DNA of 64,000 nt from contig JAMXDE010000016.1 of the NCBI GenBank assembly GCA_026770025.1, positions 434,001-498,000 of the forward strand, in the 5' to 3' direction. This document shows positions 1 to 11,200 of the stretch, one piece after another (position 1 is the stretch's first letter; every line of letters begins with the position of its first letter). The DNA comes from Craspedostauros australis (taxonomy: Eukaryota; Bacillariophyta; Bacillariophyceae; Mastogloiales; Achnanthaceae). The translations under genes and the position numbers were made by a program. Below the pieces are notes generated by a model. The model worked only from the letters and a program-made list of their open reading frames with translations, was not told where the DNA came from and did no database searches.

Positions 1-1000
1 TCTTCACGCCGATGGTCTTCATCGTGATCCTGCTTTGATTCTTGTTTCGTTGCCTCTCTCTCTCTCTCTCTCTGTCTCTCTTGTATGTAGAGTGGAATAG
101 CCCGTAATGCGCGGTGTCTCCTTTCTTTCCTCCCCTGCATGAACCTCCTCTTGTGACATCAGCAAGAGAGACAGACACGGTTCAATTTGTGGACGTGTCA
201 AAAACAGGTTGACGCTCGTACGAGAGCCATCTCTTCGTTCTTCTTTTGTTTGACGCAGCGATCTTTGGCGAGATCTTTTTTGACATCGCAAATCCGTTGA
301 GTCGAATCCGTAGCCTCCACCCATGATTCGATGACACGAGACACGTCACAACATGCTCTGCCAAGCACTGATCTCACCTACTATACTCCGTACGACTATG
401 AACAGTGAATATATAATGCAATAGAGGAGGAGGCGCCGGGGAATTCTGAAGAGATGCACAGAAGAGTAAACTTGGGAGCATCTTCCATTGGGCGCAGATG
501 TACTATATCTCCAACCAAGCCATGAGTTGCATTTCAAAAACCACGCATCGTGGCGAGCGGAGATTGAATTTGAATTGTCGTGCTGCTGATGCGTTCAGTT
601 GGTTGATGGATGGCATGGCATTGCGCAGCACGGAGGAGATCCCAATCTGTGATACAGTAGAAAGAACGGGCATCCGAATCGAGTACGCCACACTCTGGAG
701 ATGCCAGGTCGCTTGCGAGTAGATAGCAGACATGAAGGCATGGTATGGGCGTGTATGGTAGACCAAACAGGAACTCTGACACGGTTCGTTCCAAGTGTAC
801 GCGATGATATCAATGCGGATGAGTATGAGATTGCAGTTTACTTGCTGCTACCAAATCAGAAGAGAGTGTCTGCTCTCCAGAATCGGCACATTGGCGATAG
901 AGTACCAACCGGTGCTTCTCTCCTTACTCATGCCCTATTTGAGTGTGCGTACAAAGTGGCTTGTGTCGGTATGGTACGTGTGCGTAAAGTAGATGAATGA
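1..1000. other. Intergenic, no gene recognised
   Basis: No open frame here has recognisable protein content. The stretch starts with a CT microsatellite (about 54-80) and holds a perfect CTCGTACGAG palindrome at 215-224. It is the 3' flank of the RPN9 gene, which runs on the minus strand. The short frames seen (for example 701-1000 on the plus strand) match no family I know. Confidence 0.5.
54..80. repeat. (CT)n microsatellite
   Basis: Ten CT units in a row followed by an interrupted GTCTCTC tail. Confidence 0.9.
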
Positions 1001-2299
1001 TTAGGCCGTGAGTGCAGGGCATTCCTCGCGCATGTAGTCCTTGGTGGAGTTGACCTTGAGCGCCCATGCACCAAATCTGCCTCCCAGCTCCTTCATTTGA
1101 TCCGGCGACAAGATGCGCGGCATGACCCACGTGACGTGGACGCTCTCATCGACCTGATCCATGCTGCCTTCGACGAGCTTGACAGAGAATGCTCTCATGA
1201 GGATCCACTCCACCTGCTCGGCGGGCACATCCAAGCGCTGCGCGATGTCGCTGAACTTGAGCGTTCGCTCGCTGGCGGGTCGCTCGAACACCATCTGCAC
1301 CAGCGCAAGGAGGGTCATCTTCTCTTGCAGGGCCTGACCGCGGTTCACCAAGGCTGGTTGTGCGGCGATCTGCGACGCGTACGTGGTCTGCACGAGCTGC
1401 CGAAATTCCGCCACGTTTCCCTTGGAGCAGGATTCCAGCAAGCTGAGCAGCCATTCATCCTGTGTTCCTCTGAGGGACAGCAGCACAGGATTCGTGACCA
1501 CCTGGCCAAGGTTGTAAACGCCCTCGCCGATGAGGGCAGCCAAGCACAGATCGACCGCCAACTGGTGCTGATAGCTGGATGCCTCCTCCGGCGCGTAATT
1601 GAGGTAGGACACTCCTTGCTCGTAGAACGCCTCTGGGAGTCCGGCGAGCTTGTAATACGTCATGCTTGTCTCGTAGTGGGTCGCGTGCACGATGGCAGCC
1701 TCTGGCGTGTCGGATGACCATTGATCCAGCATGGCGGCGGTCTCTTTCATGGTGGCGTACACGGCCGCCAGATCCTCCTTGCTCGGTGCGATGGACGGCG
1801 ACGGGTCCAGCGGTCGACCCTGCGTCAAGGTGATCAAGGAAAGCCGCGATTGCAGGAAGAGCTTGGCTGGGAAGTAGGCCGCCTGGTTGGGATTTGCGCG
1901 GTCGTCGGCGATCTCTTTCAGCAACGATTCCAGGATGGCCTTGGAGGCAGTCAATTCCGCGGCCCCGACGGTGCCGGACGGCTGGACGCTCTTGTCCAAC
2001 GACCCGATGGCCACGGAGGATGCGATTCTGGCCATCGCCAGCGGCTGCAGCTTGCTGGACACCGCCCGCACGACATGCTCGTACAGCTGCACGAAGGTGT
2101 TGCTGGCGCCGGTCACTTTCAGAGTCTCCTCCTTCTTCTCCAGGAAGTCGAGGAGCAGCATTGTCAGCTGGTGCCACAGCTTTTGCTGGCAGTAGTTGGC
2201 GATGTTGTCGTAGTACTGTTCGGCGAGATCAGGGAATTCCTTCGACATGTCGCTGCAGTGCTGCACGGAGCCGCTGGTTGGATTTACGTAGGAGCTCAT
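1001..2299 (-). CDS. RPN9: 26S proteasome non-ATPase regulatory subunit 13 (RPN9/PSMD13)
   Basis: A 432-residue protein, somewhat longer than human PSMD13 (376) or yeast Rpn9 (393). It is a structural subunit of the 19S lid that bundles through its C-terminal helix with the other PCI subunits. The N-terminal two thirds is all-helical repeat. The C-terminal third is a PCI/winged-helix domain of the PSMD13 type: a segment reading KMTLLALVQMVFERPASER, then FSDIAQRL, VEWILMRAFSVKLVEGSMDQVD and HVTWVMPRILS line up with the human order of the same blocks. The ATG at 2299 (MSSYVNP) is chosen because the frame remains open 38 codons further but that extension is low-complexity Asn/Thr/Gln-rich and reads like the CA-rich leader seen before other genes here. 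No intron is needed. The gene lies tail-out to the window edge and head to tail behind the SDR gene. Confidence 0.93.
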   Translation of the reverse strand: MSSYVNPTSGSVQHCSDMSKEFPDLAEQYYDNIANYCQQKLWHQLTMLLLDFLEKKEETLKVTGASNTFVQLYEHVVRAVSSKLQPLAMARIASSVAIGSLDKSVQPSGTVGAAELTASKAILESLLKEIADDRANPNQAAYFPAKLFLQSRLSLITLTQGRPLDPSPSIAPSKEDLAAVYATMKETAAMLDQWSSDTPEAAIVHATHYETSMTYYKLAGLPEAFYEQGVSYLNYAPEEASSYQHQLAVDLCLAALIGEGVYNLGQVVTNPVLLSLRGTQDEWLLSLLESCSKGNVAEFRQLVQTTYASQIAAQPALVNRGQALQEKMTLLALVQMVFERPASERTLKFSDIAQRLDVPAEQVEWILMRAFSVKLVEGSMDQVDESVHVTWVMPRILSPDQMKELGGRFGAWALKVNSTKDYMREECPALTA

Positions 2300-3135
2300 T
2301 TTGGGCAGTGTTATTGCTGTGTTGTTGCTGTGTTGTGTTGTGGTTTGCTTTGCTTTGCTTTGGTTGGAGTTGGTTTGGAGTTGGTTTGTGTTGCTGTGCA
2401 GTGATCTATTCACGGACGAACAGCAGCGATGCGTTTCTTCTTGCCTTGCGATTGTTTCGGCTTCCTTTGTTTTGGTTGTTGTGCAAGGGGCGACGGTGAA
2501 GAGTCAGCCAAAGTGTGGTGCCTCTCTTGTTGGCGTCGTCGTTGATTTCGTCGTGTGCCTTTCTTCCCTTCGCGGCGATGGCCATCGTCGAAGTCTGGAT
2601 TTGGGACTTCCGCTGTGGATTTTGATGGAAGCTTGTGGAACCCGTGACTTGGTTGCACCCACGACACGAAGGGCAAGTTCCATATGGGTCTATATGAGTT
2701 CCTTCTGTCAGACGTGTTTCAACCTCACAGAACAAGCGAATTCAGATACACGACTGGATGCAGAGAAAACTGTTCTGGTTCTCCGAAATCCACGAAGAGA
2801 CATCACCATCATCTTTTGTATCTGCAGAGTGTGAACTGTTTCGTGAGTGCTTTCATGACACCATGGATCGTACACGCACGCACGACATGCTGTTGTACGA
2901 AGCAATCTGTGCATCCAGCGACAAGAGCACGAGAACGAATAGTACGAGTATGTTGGTAAAGCAGGAGGAGCTATTGTCCCGGTTCAACCTATTGTGAAAA
3001 TCAGGCAAAATTGGCCACTGCGAAGAGCGGATGGTGCCGTGTCGTGTCGTGTCATGTCGCATCGTGATGTGCGTATTCAGCGCTATCGTGTAGGGCTGTA
3101 TGTACCATGTGGTATTTTCCCCCTCAATGCATGGT
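2300..3135. other. Intergenic region upstream of RPN9
   Basis: Holds the RPN9 leader and promoter and the SDR 3' flank. Read on the minus strand, the 100 nt before the RPN9 ATG are strongly CA-rich (AACACAACACAGCAAC type words), which looks like an unstructured 5' leader. No additional gene is seen. Confidence 0.5.
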
Positions 3136-4167
3136 TCATTCGTCCTTCTGCACGGCGTAGTGGGACATGGTGGCAGAGAGGATTCTGATGCTGGTGTTGG
3201 GAATGTACTGGTTGAGCAGGAGTGCCACGATTTCGTTCGGCTTGGCCAGCCAGATCTCCGGCAACCTGCGGTGGTAGGCAACGGAGAGGATGCGCTCCGC
3301 CACGAACTCCGGGGGCATGCCCTTCGCCGTGTTCGGGTCCTGCTGGCCGAACTTCCGGATTCCCGATTTGTTGCCTCCACCGGCGCCTGCGCTTGCATCT
3401 GCGTCGTCGCTCGCGGCGGTCCTGTCCACCACAGCGTTGAAGGGGAGGTTGGTCTTCGTGGATCCCAAACACACGTTGCCGATGTACAGATCGACGCCCG
3501 TGATGATGCACTCCATGCGCAGCGCGTTCATGTATCCGTTCAGTGCGTGCTTGGCGCCGCTGTATCCGGTGCGGACCGGGACGCCCACCTTGCTGGCGAT
3601 GGATCCGGTGTTCATGATGGTGGCACCACCCGCGGAACGGAAGTGAGGCAGGAGAGCCTTGACGAGGGCGACGTGTCCCATGTAGTCGACGTTGGTCACG
3701 TACTGATCAAGATCGAAGTGGCAGCGATGGGCGAAGACACGCGTGGAGATGCCCCCATTGTTGATCAGGACGTCCACCCGGCCGAATTTCTTGAGGACTT
3801 CCGTGGCCTTCTCTTCCATGGTGCCAGTCAGCTCCAAGTCGAGCGGGAGCACATGGATGATCGCATTCTTGTTGAGTGCTTCGCATTCAAACTTCACCTG
3901 CTCCAGCTTGTCGCGGCTGCGAGAAGAGATGATCACCTTGGCGTTGTGGCGAGCCAGGAGCAGCGCAACTTGCTTGCCCACGCCGGAGGATGCGCCTGTC
4001 ACCCAGACGACGCGTCCTTCGAATGCTTGTTTGGGTAACTTGGGAGTGAGAGCAGTGGCAAAGTCAGAGTTGGAGGCCAGCTCAATGGCGATGCAAATCA
4101 AGCTCATGGCGACGCCTAGCACCGTGAGCATGCCAAGGAAGGCGAACAGAGCCACAGCGGAGAACAT
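3136..4167 (-). CDS. Short-chain dehydrogenase/reductase, DHRS7-like, membrane-anchored
   Basis: A 343-residue classical SDR, close in length to human DHRS7 (339). It begins with a hydrophobic helix (residues about 4-30) that would anchor it in the ER or another endomembrane. The Rossmann fold carries the cofactor motif TGASSGVG (57-64), NNGG (136-139, usually NNAG), a Ser in TGSIASKVG (about 189) and the catalytic YSGAK (Tyr202, Lys206). The C-terminal part (AERILSVAYHRRLPEIWLA) follows the DHRS7 subgroup. The family reduces or oxidises lipid-type or retinoid/steroid carbonyls with NADP(H); the substrate here is unknown. The start at 4167 is preferred over the first in-frame Met at 4302 because it puts the anchor at the N terminus; the 45-residue extension is His/Gln-rich and leader-like. 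Confidence 0.88.
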   Translation of the reverse strand: MFSAVALFAFLGMLTVLGVAMSLICIAIELASNSDFATALTPKLPKQAFEGRVVWVTGASSGVGKQVALLLARHNAKVIISSRSRDKLEQVKFECEALNKNAIIHVLPLDLELTGTMEEKATEVLKKFGRVDVLINNGGISTRVFAHRCHFDLDQYVTNVDYMGHVALVKALLPHFRSAGGATIMNTGSIASKVGVPVRTGYSGAKHALNGYMNALRMECIITGVDLYIGNVCLGSTKTNLPFNAVVDRTAASDDADASAGAGGGNKSGIRKFGQQDPNTAKGMPPEFVAERILSVAYHRRLPEIWLAKPNEIVALLLNQYIPNTSIRILSATMSHYAVQKDE

Positions 4168-4870
4168 GATCGAGGAATGATAGCGACGCTGGCAAGTTCG
4201 AACGGAGTTGTCGGGCCGTCCCTTCTGTTTGTGCTTTTGTGTCTGTTGTTGTAGCTGTTTTATGACCGTGCGGTGATGGTGAGAATGGTGATGTACACCC
4301 AAAGTGGTGTTTCTCGCTTTTCTTTCTTGATGTCTTTTCTGATCGCGTACAACGGCTGTGCGATGGAGTGTTTACGAATAGAATTGTGAGCAGTAGCGAA
4401 ATGACAGAATGATGCTAGTGGGGATGGTGATGATGTCAATACTTGCACTCGTGTCGGTACTTGCACCATAGCTCGTACGAATAGCATGACTATGAGTCAG
4501 TTGATTGTTGATGCCTGTTCTGGTTCTGCTGAGGAATTCCGGTCCGTCCTGGGCACTTTTCATCTGCTGCGTGGCTGCAACTGATTCGATGAAAGCACAT
4601 GGCATGCCCACAGGAGGGCTGATTCATCCGCCATCCCCATGGTGATTGATTCCTGCGAACATGGGCACATGGTGGATGTGGAAGTCCCGCGGCAGCTTGT
4701 TTCTTCGTGGAGTTGCGGGTTGTGGTGATGGCATCAGCCATCCACGGGGGGAGACATGTGGAACACCAAGAGTGTCGACACCAGAGAGAAGCAATCGGGA
4801 AAGAACCCAGAATCATTTTGTGATGAGAATTCTGCAGCAATGACCAACCCATCAAAAAGGAACAAGAACA
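4168..4870. other. Left part of the divergent SDR / rhomboid-like promoter region
   Basis: No gene is seen. This is the 5' flank of the SDR gene and, before the copia element inserted, was contiguous with 12182-12916. It contains a TCGTACGA palindrome at 4473-4480. Confidence 0.5.
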
Positions 4871-4875
4871 AGAAA
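4871..4875. repeat. Target-site duplication, left copy (AGAAA)
   Basis: Five bases directly before the 5' LTR, repeated exactly at 12177-12181 directly after the 3' LTR. Confidence 0.9.
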
Positions 4876-5045
4876 TATTGGAGCCTGAGCATCGATCGAG
4901 TCCATGGAGTCGGAAACCGTATCCAAAACAAAAGCAGCAGACACCAAGAAAAAGAACAAGAACACAACGAGATGGAATAGCCATAATCCCTCAAACCAAT
5001 CAATACATCAAGTTACACGCTTACGACTATACCTACGTTCCAATA
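4876..5045 (+). repeat. 5' LTR
   Basis: 170-bp direct repeat identical by eye to 12007-12176 (offset 7131). It starts TATTGG and ends CCAATA. The bases just inside (5046 onward) include TATCAGA, which recalls the core of initiator-tRNA primer sites, but no clear primer-binding site beginning with TGG was found. Confidence 0.95.
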
Positions 5046-5278
5046 GTTTATCAGACAATCATCGCTCCGTCGTGGCTTTCGCTTTCGATTCCGACGCTGC
5101 TGCCGTTGTTGCCCGCTTCGAGTGCGCCCGTTTGTCCCGCCGCTGTTGAGCACGAGGGAGTCGAGGGCGGTCTTTTCGCGCTGGGTGTTTCTGGCTCACG
5201 TTCGTGAACGTTTGGCTTTGGCTTCGGTGAACGAGGGGGGGGTTTCTGGGCTGACTGTGGGTTGCCTGGTTCGTTGTG

Positions 5279-8200
5279 ATGAGTCTCAAGGTTGATGAGT
5301 CGATGGAGGAGGAGTCTGTGGGATCCTTCCGGATTCCTCCAGAACCACCCGACGCCACGACCACAGTCATTTCCTACATTACCGACACTCTCGCATTCAC
5401 CGAACCCTTCGCATACCTTGTGCCCATCTGCACACCACGAGCGCTTCGCAATGGCCTCGACAAACAAAAGGTGATCAATCACCTCTACTACTTCGCGACG
5501 CTGCCCCTCAAGACCAACCTCGACAACCTTCGATACCCTGTCGACCCAGTGCGCATGAAGGACGACTTCCAACGCATGTACGCCTTCGGTCAGTACTGCA
5601 CGGACAACAAGATCATCAGCAAAGACGACAACAACAAACCAGTCGTCGATGTGGACAAGATTGACCATGAGGCCTTCGACGAGTTTGCCTCAACGTACAT
5701 CTTCCCTGAATCCTTTTCGCATGGAAACATATTCCGTCAAGTATCCTCCGACAACTTCGCCATGCGCAAGGCCAGTTCCAAGCACGCTGTCAGCACTCCT
5801 GAGGCATGGCTTCGACGCACAAAGATGGCTTTGACTGTCACCATCACCAAACAAAACGAGCCATCAATGGCGACATTGCCTCCTACACCACTCAACGTCC
5901 ATACTGCCAATGATGGTGACAACCAACCCCAACAGCAGCACCATCGATCACCTGCTACTTCGCCACGTATGTCACCATCTCTGACCCCACACAGCACCAG
6001 TGGGTACATGGCTTCACAGCCACGCACTCGGTTTACAATGCCTGAGTTCGGATCCACATCATCTGCTGACGATGAGACTACACCGCCTACCCCACGATCG
6101 TCAATAAAAGTCAGTCGGCCATCCAAGTTGCCACCCAACTGCAAGTTCGAGGACGAAATGCATTTCACTCGGTTCAAGAAGCGCTTCCATGCCTTCCTCG
6201 TCCCGTATGGGATGCAGTATCTCCTCAGCAGCGATTTTGCCAGATCATACCGTCTGCGAGGACTTGATGCTGTCACGTACTACATCGATCCATTCTACGA
6301 GGCTCCACTCCCTCTCTCCAAAGTGCAAGTGAAATCGGATATTGCGCTTTTGGCACGATTCCTTCAAGAAGCAGTCGATGGGAGCACAATGGACTACCTC
6401 ATACAGACGAATCACGAAGGCGATGGTGTCCTACTTTGGAGTGATATTGTCAGCAGCTGTGACAGTCCAGCACGCCGCATGTCTCGAGCGGACGCCCTCC
6501 TTGCTCGATTGGATGTCACTCTTCGTGCCAACGACAACATCATTCAATTCATCAACGATTTCCGCGACTCGATATTGGCATACAACGAGGAGGCTGGCCG
6601 CAATGAAGAGCGACTCGACGAAGTTGCACAACGTCGCAAGCTGTGTCGTGCCATCCTTGCTTCCGACAACCCAACATACATCATGTGGGCCAACCTTGCT
6701 CGGTCACAAACCAAGATGGGCGACTTTCAAAGCATGTGTGAGTACATCCAAGCTCGCGCTCGGGAACAAGATGAGATCCAACAGCAACATCATCGACGCA
6801 AGGCACGCCCTCGCGATCGCACAATGCGCGCGTCTCACGTACGCACCAAGGAAGTCCATGTCGACGATTCGGACATGTCTCCCTACGATGATGTCGCATT
6901 CGTTGCCGCCCTCATGCAGTGTGATCAGTCACATGCAGAACTATTGGTGTGTGCTGCTCAACCACATTTGGATGCGGCCCAACGTGATGACAACTTCATT
7001 GATGGCACGGTCTTCCGGCAGCTTCCCGCCCAAGTGCGAAGGGTCATCCGCCACCTTCGGGAACGTATCCGACGGCTCACCTCTAAGGGTGTTCGAGGCC
7101 CGCATAACCCCACGATACCAGATCCAGGGGGGGCCCAGCCGTCGGGGGATGTACCTATCAAACCAAAGGGCGAAGGCAACCAACCAACTTCCACCATGCC
7201 CATGCAGTACAACATGACTGCGGCATCAGTACGCGATGACGGCACCCGTGCAGGTCACAAGACTGGCGAATGGTATGATTCCGGTGGGATGGAGTCGGAT
7301 GATGACGACTTCGAATACAGTCAAAGCGATGGTGATAACGACTTCTGCCTATATGCCGCAACGACAGTGTACACCGACCTCCAACTCGCACCGTCAGAGC
7401 CCAGACCCAACGACCCGGTTGTGACATCCACGCACATGGGTATACACGCAAGTGCAACAGATGGCAACGAAGATGCATATGCCATATGCGACAGCGGGGC
7501 CCAATGCACCATTCTGGGAAGCCTTGGTGGTGTATGGAGGGTGGAGAGCGTCAACCCTGATCGTCGCATCAACGTCATCGGTGCCATACCATCAACCATG
7601 CGCAAGAATGGGCTTCGAGTCGTCTCAGCCGTGACAAAAGCCACCTTGGATGATGGAACAAAAGTGCTGTTGCACGCCAATGAGTGTGCACTGAATCCAG
7701 GAAGCAGGGTGACACTCATGTCGGAGTATCAAATGCGGGAAGCCGGATGCGTAGTCGACTCTGTCGCTGCTCATCACCTCAAGACAGTGGATCCACCATC
7801 CAAAGGAACACAGTCGTTGCACCCAACCAAAACGACAACGATTCCTTTGTCAGTCCGAAATGCCTTGATGACCTTCAATATCGAACCACCCACTGACGAT
7901 GATATGGAGCGGCTTCCAGTATTCGTTGTCACAAACGACTACAAATGGCAACCATCTGATCACCATCAATCACGCGAAGACCTAATGCCCTTTGATGCTG
8001 CCATGGCCATCCACCGTTCTGAGGATGCGACCCGAGCACCCGACCCGCCATCGGCCTTCCATGAGTGCGCGAACGCACCAGTCATGCGCATTCCTCACAT
8101 GCGTCTTCATACCACCTGCCCTGACGTGACCGAACAGGAACAACCACCGGGTGCAATCATGGATGGTATCCTTGATTTCGCCAGCATGTGTACGTGTGAG

Positions 8201-11200
8201 CACAGTACTCTCGAGGCCCTGATCACAACACCCCCACAAACCTGGGTACTTTCCGCATCAGATGAGTTCCACGACGCAGAAACGGTGCCTATTGACAACG
8301 TCAATAAAAACAAAACAGACACCGTTTCTTCCTACAATGACTTATCTGATGCTCTTGCTGCGCGACACAATGCTCATGCGCCATCGCCGACCGAACCAGA
8401 CGAAATCAATGTCCATGATGTTGGCTTCAAAGTGAAGGCCAAGCATGCCGTGCATGACCCTGTTCGTTTGCGGCCATACTTAGGATGGCGCAACGCCCGG
8501 GTGATTCAGGAAACGCTCAAGCGCACGACCCAGGACTGTAAAGCTGTTGTCCGATGGCCGATGATCAGACATCTCCGATCTCGGTTTGCTTGGATGCGGC
8601 GACCACGCATCAAGGAGGTGGTTGCGACTGACACCTTCTTCGCCAACACCCCATCATACGGTGAAAACTTCACATGTGCGCAGGTCTTCTTCGGGATGTC
8701 GTCACACGTCATCAACATCGTCGGTTTACGATCGAAACAACAAGTCAGCGACGCCATCAACTACTTCATTCGCGAGGAAGGCGCCCCATGGGCTTTCAGA
8801 ATGGACAATGCGAACGAACAGACGGGTGAGCGTGTCGATCGTGTCCTGCGTGATCTCCACATCGGTATGGAACTCACGGAACCCACGTTCCAAAACCAAA
8901 ATCCGGCCGAGCTTCGAGCGGTGAAATGGATCAAGGGTCACGTACACAACGTTCTCGACCGTACCGGTGCGCCACCAAGGGCTTGGTTCTTCGCTGCCAA
9001 GTATGTTGCTGATATTCATAACGTCACAGCGGACCAATCCCTGCGATACAACATTCCGATCACTGTTCGCACCGGTGAGACAGTTGACATCTCACCTTTT
9101 CTGACGTTCACATTTTTTGAGAAGGTGTACTTCCACGAACCGACCAGCTCATTCCCACAATCCAAGGAGAAGACAGGCTATTGGCTTGGGACCGCCCCGT
9201 CCTGCGGTGATTCACTCACGTACTTCGTGTTGGCTGACCATAACCAACGTGTCCTCGTCCGCAGCGTCGTACGCCCGTACCGGCCTCACATGGCGAATGA
9301 GCGACTTGGGTTCCACAAGGAGCTCGATCCAGCAGTCTCACACCCTTCCCCGCCTCAACCACTCCAGCTGACGGCCGATCGCCAACCCATCAACCGTGCT
9401 CTCACCCAGTATCGCAAACCGAACATGACCAAGGCTGCAGTTCCGTCTCGAGTCCCGGCGTCTGTCAGTGTGCCACACGCGTCCCAGCCGACGTCTTCGT
9501 CGTTGCCTCGCAAACACACCTCGTCTGTTCCCGAGTCAGGGGGGGTTACGACGCCACCCGAGTCCCTGGCGACCAGGAATGATGTGGTTCCGGCAGCGGC
9601 ACCTCGACGATCACGCCGTATTCAGGGGCGCGGCGACGCACACCCATGGAAACGTCGCTACAATGATGACGCGCTCGCTACCGTGACGGCCACTGCCATC
9701 GCTCACGACGTAGTACTACAGCTCGGACCGTCCTGCGTCGTAGGGGCGACTCAAACCCACGATACTCCTAACGGTGGTCGTTTCGCTCATGTCGGCCAGC
9801 ACAGCGACGAAGCCAACAGTCACTCCATGGAGCCAAGACGCATCCGTCGTGATCTCACACAGGCAGAGCAAGACCGTTTGCACACAGTCCTTTCCCTTGA
9901 TGTCAACTCAGCCAAAATCGAGGCGATTGTGTACGGTCCATGCATGGATAACTCAGCACGACGCGTCATCACACATGATGACAACCGACTACTCATGGAG
10001 TGGATGGACGGTTCCCACAGTTGGCATCACGTGGATGAAATGCGGCTGCAACATCCCCTCTCCGTGACACGCTATGCCCAACATAATCGGCTTACGAGCA
10101 CTCCGCCTTTTGTTTGGGTCAATGCGTTCAACACCATCAACAAGCAGGTCCTTGCCGCAACGAAGCCGCGATCCAAGGTGCGATACAAGTTTGGCATACA
10201 AGTGCCCAACAACATCCGACATGCATTGTACCTGGACAAGGTCAACGGTGATTCACAATGGAAGGATGCCATCGCAAAGGAGATGGGACAAATCAATTCG
10301 TACCAGACGTTTCGCAGCCCTACCAACGACGACGATCTCAACACGTACAAGTGCATTCCGTACCATATCGTCTTTGACGTCAAATTCGACCTGCGACGCA
10401 AGGCCCGACTGGTTGCAAATGGCAACATGTCTGATCCATCCGTCGAGGACGTATACTCCGGAGTCATTGCATTCGAAACCATGCGTATTGCATTCATCAT
10501 CGCTGCAATGAACGGACTGCAGGTGTGTGCTGGAGACGTCGGAAACGCATTCTTGTATGCGAAAACGCAAGAACGGTGCTATGTCATTGCAGGACCAGAG
10601 TTTGGTGACAAACAGGGGCAGCCGCTCATCATCCACAAAGGGCTGTATGGACTCCGGACATCAAGCGCCCGCTTTCACGAACACTTGGCGCAATCATTCC
10701 GTGAGATGGGATTCCAACCAACACCATACGATACGGACTTGTGGATACGTGCACAAGAAGACCACTACGAGATGATCGCAACGTATGTTGACGATGTGCT
10801 GGTATTCAGCCGACATCCCATGGATGTCATGAAGGTGCTCAAGTCGAAATACGTGATGAAAGGCGTTGGTACCCCGATGTACTATCTTGGAGGCAACATT
10901 GAGCAACTGGACGAAGCATGGCAACAAGACGGGGTCTTCACTGCATTGTCGGCGCGAACCTACATCGGAACAGCATGCGAAAAGATCGAATCACTGACTC
11001 AGCAACAACTCCCACGATACAGTACCCCGATGGCAGAATCCTACCACGCCGAGCTGGATGACTCACCTTTGTTGGATTCAGGGGCGGCCAACAAGTTCCG
11101 TACGATGATTGGATGCGCAAACTGGATCATCACATTGGGTCGGTTTGACATCCAGTTTGCCACGATGGCCCTATCAAGATTCTCCATGCTTCCGCGTGAA

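Noticed and set aside
1097-1717. Long plus-strand frame opposite RPN9
   Set aside because: It is the mirror of a conserved coding region on the minus strand and has no family-like content.
3100-4038. 312-codon plus-strand frame opposite the SDR gene
   Set aside because: Shadow of the SDR frame; His/Val/Asp-rich composition reflects antisense codons.
5046-5060. Initiator-tRNA primer-binding site for the copia element
   Set aside because: Only TATCAGA matches the usual core and the leading TGG is missing, so a specific primer cannot be assigned.
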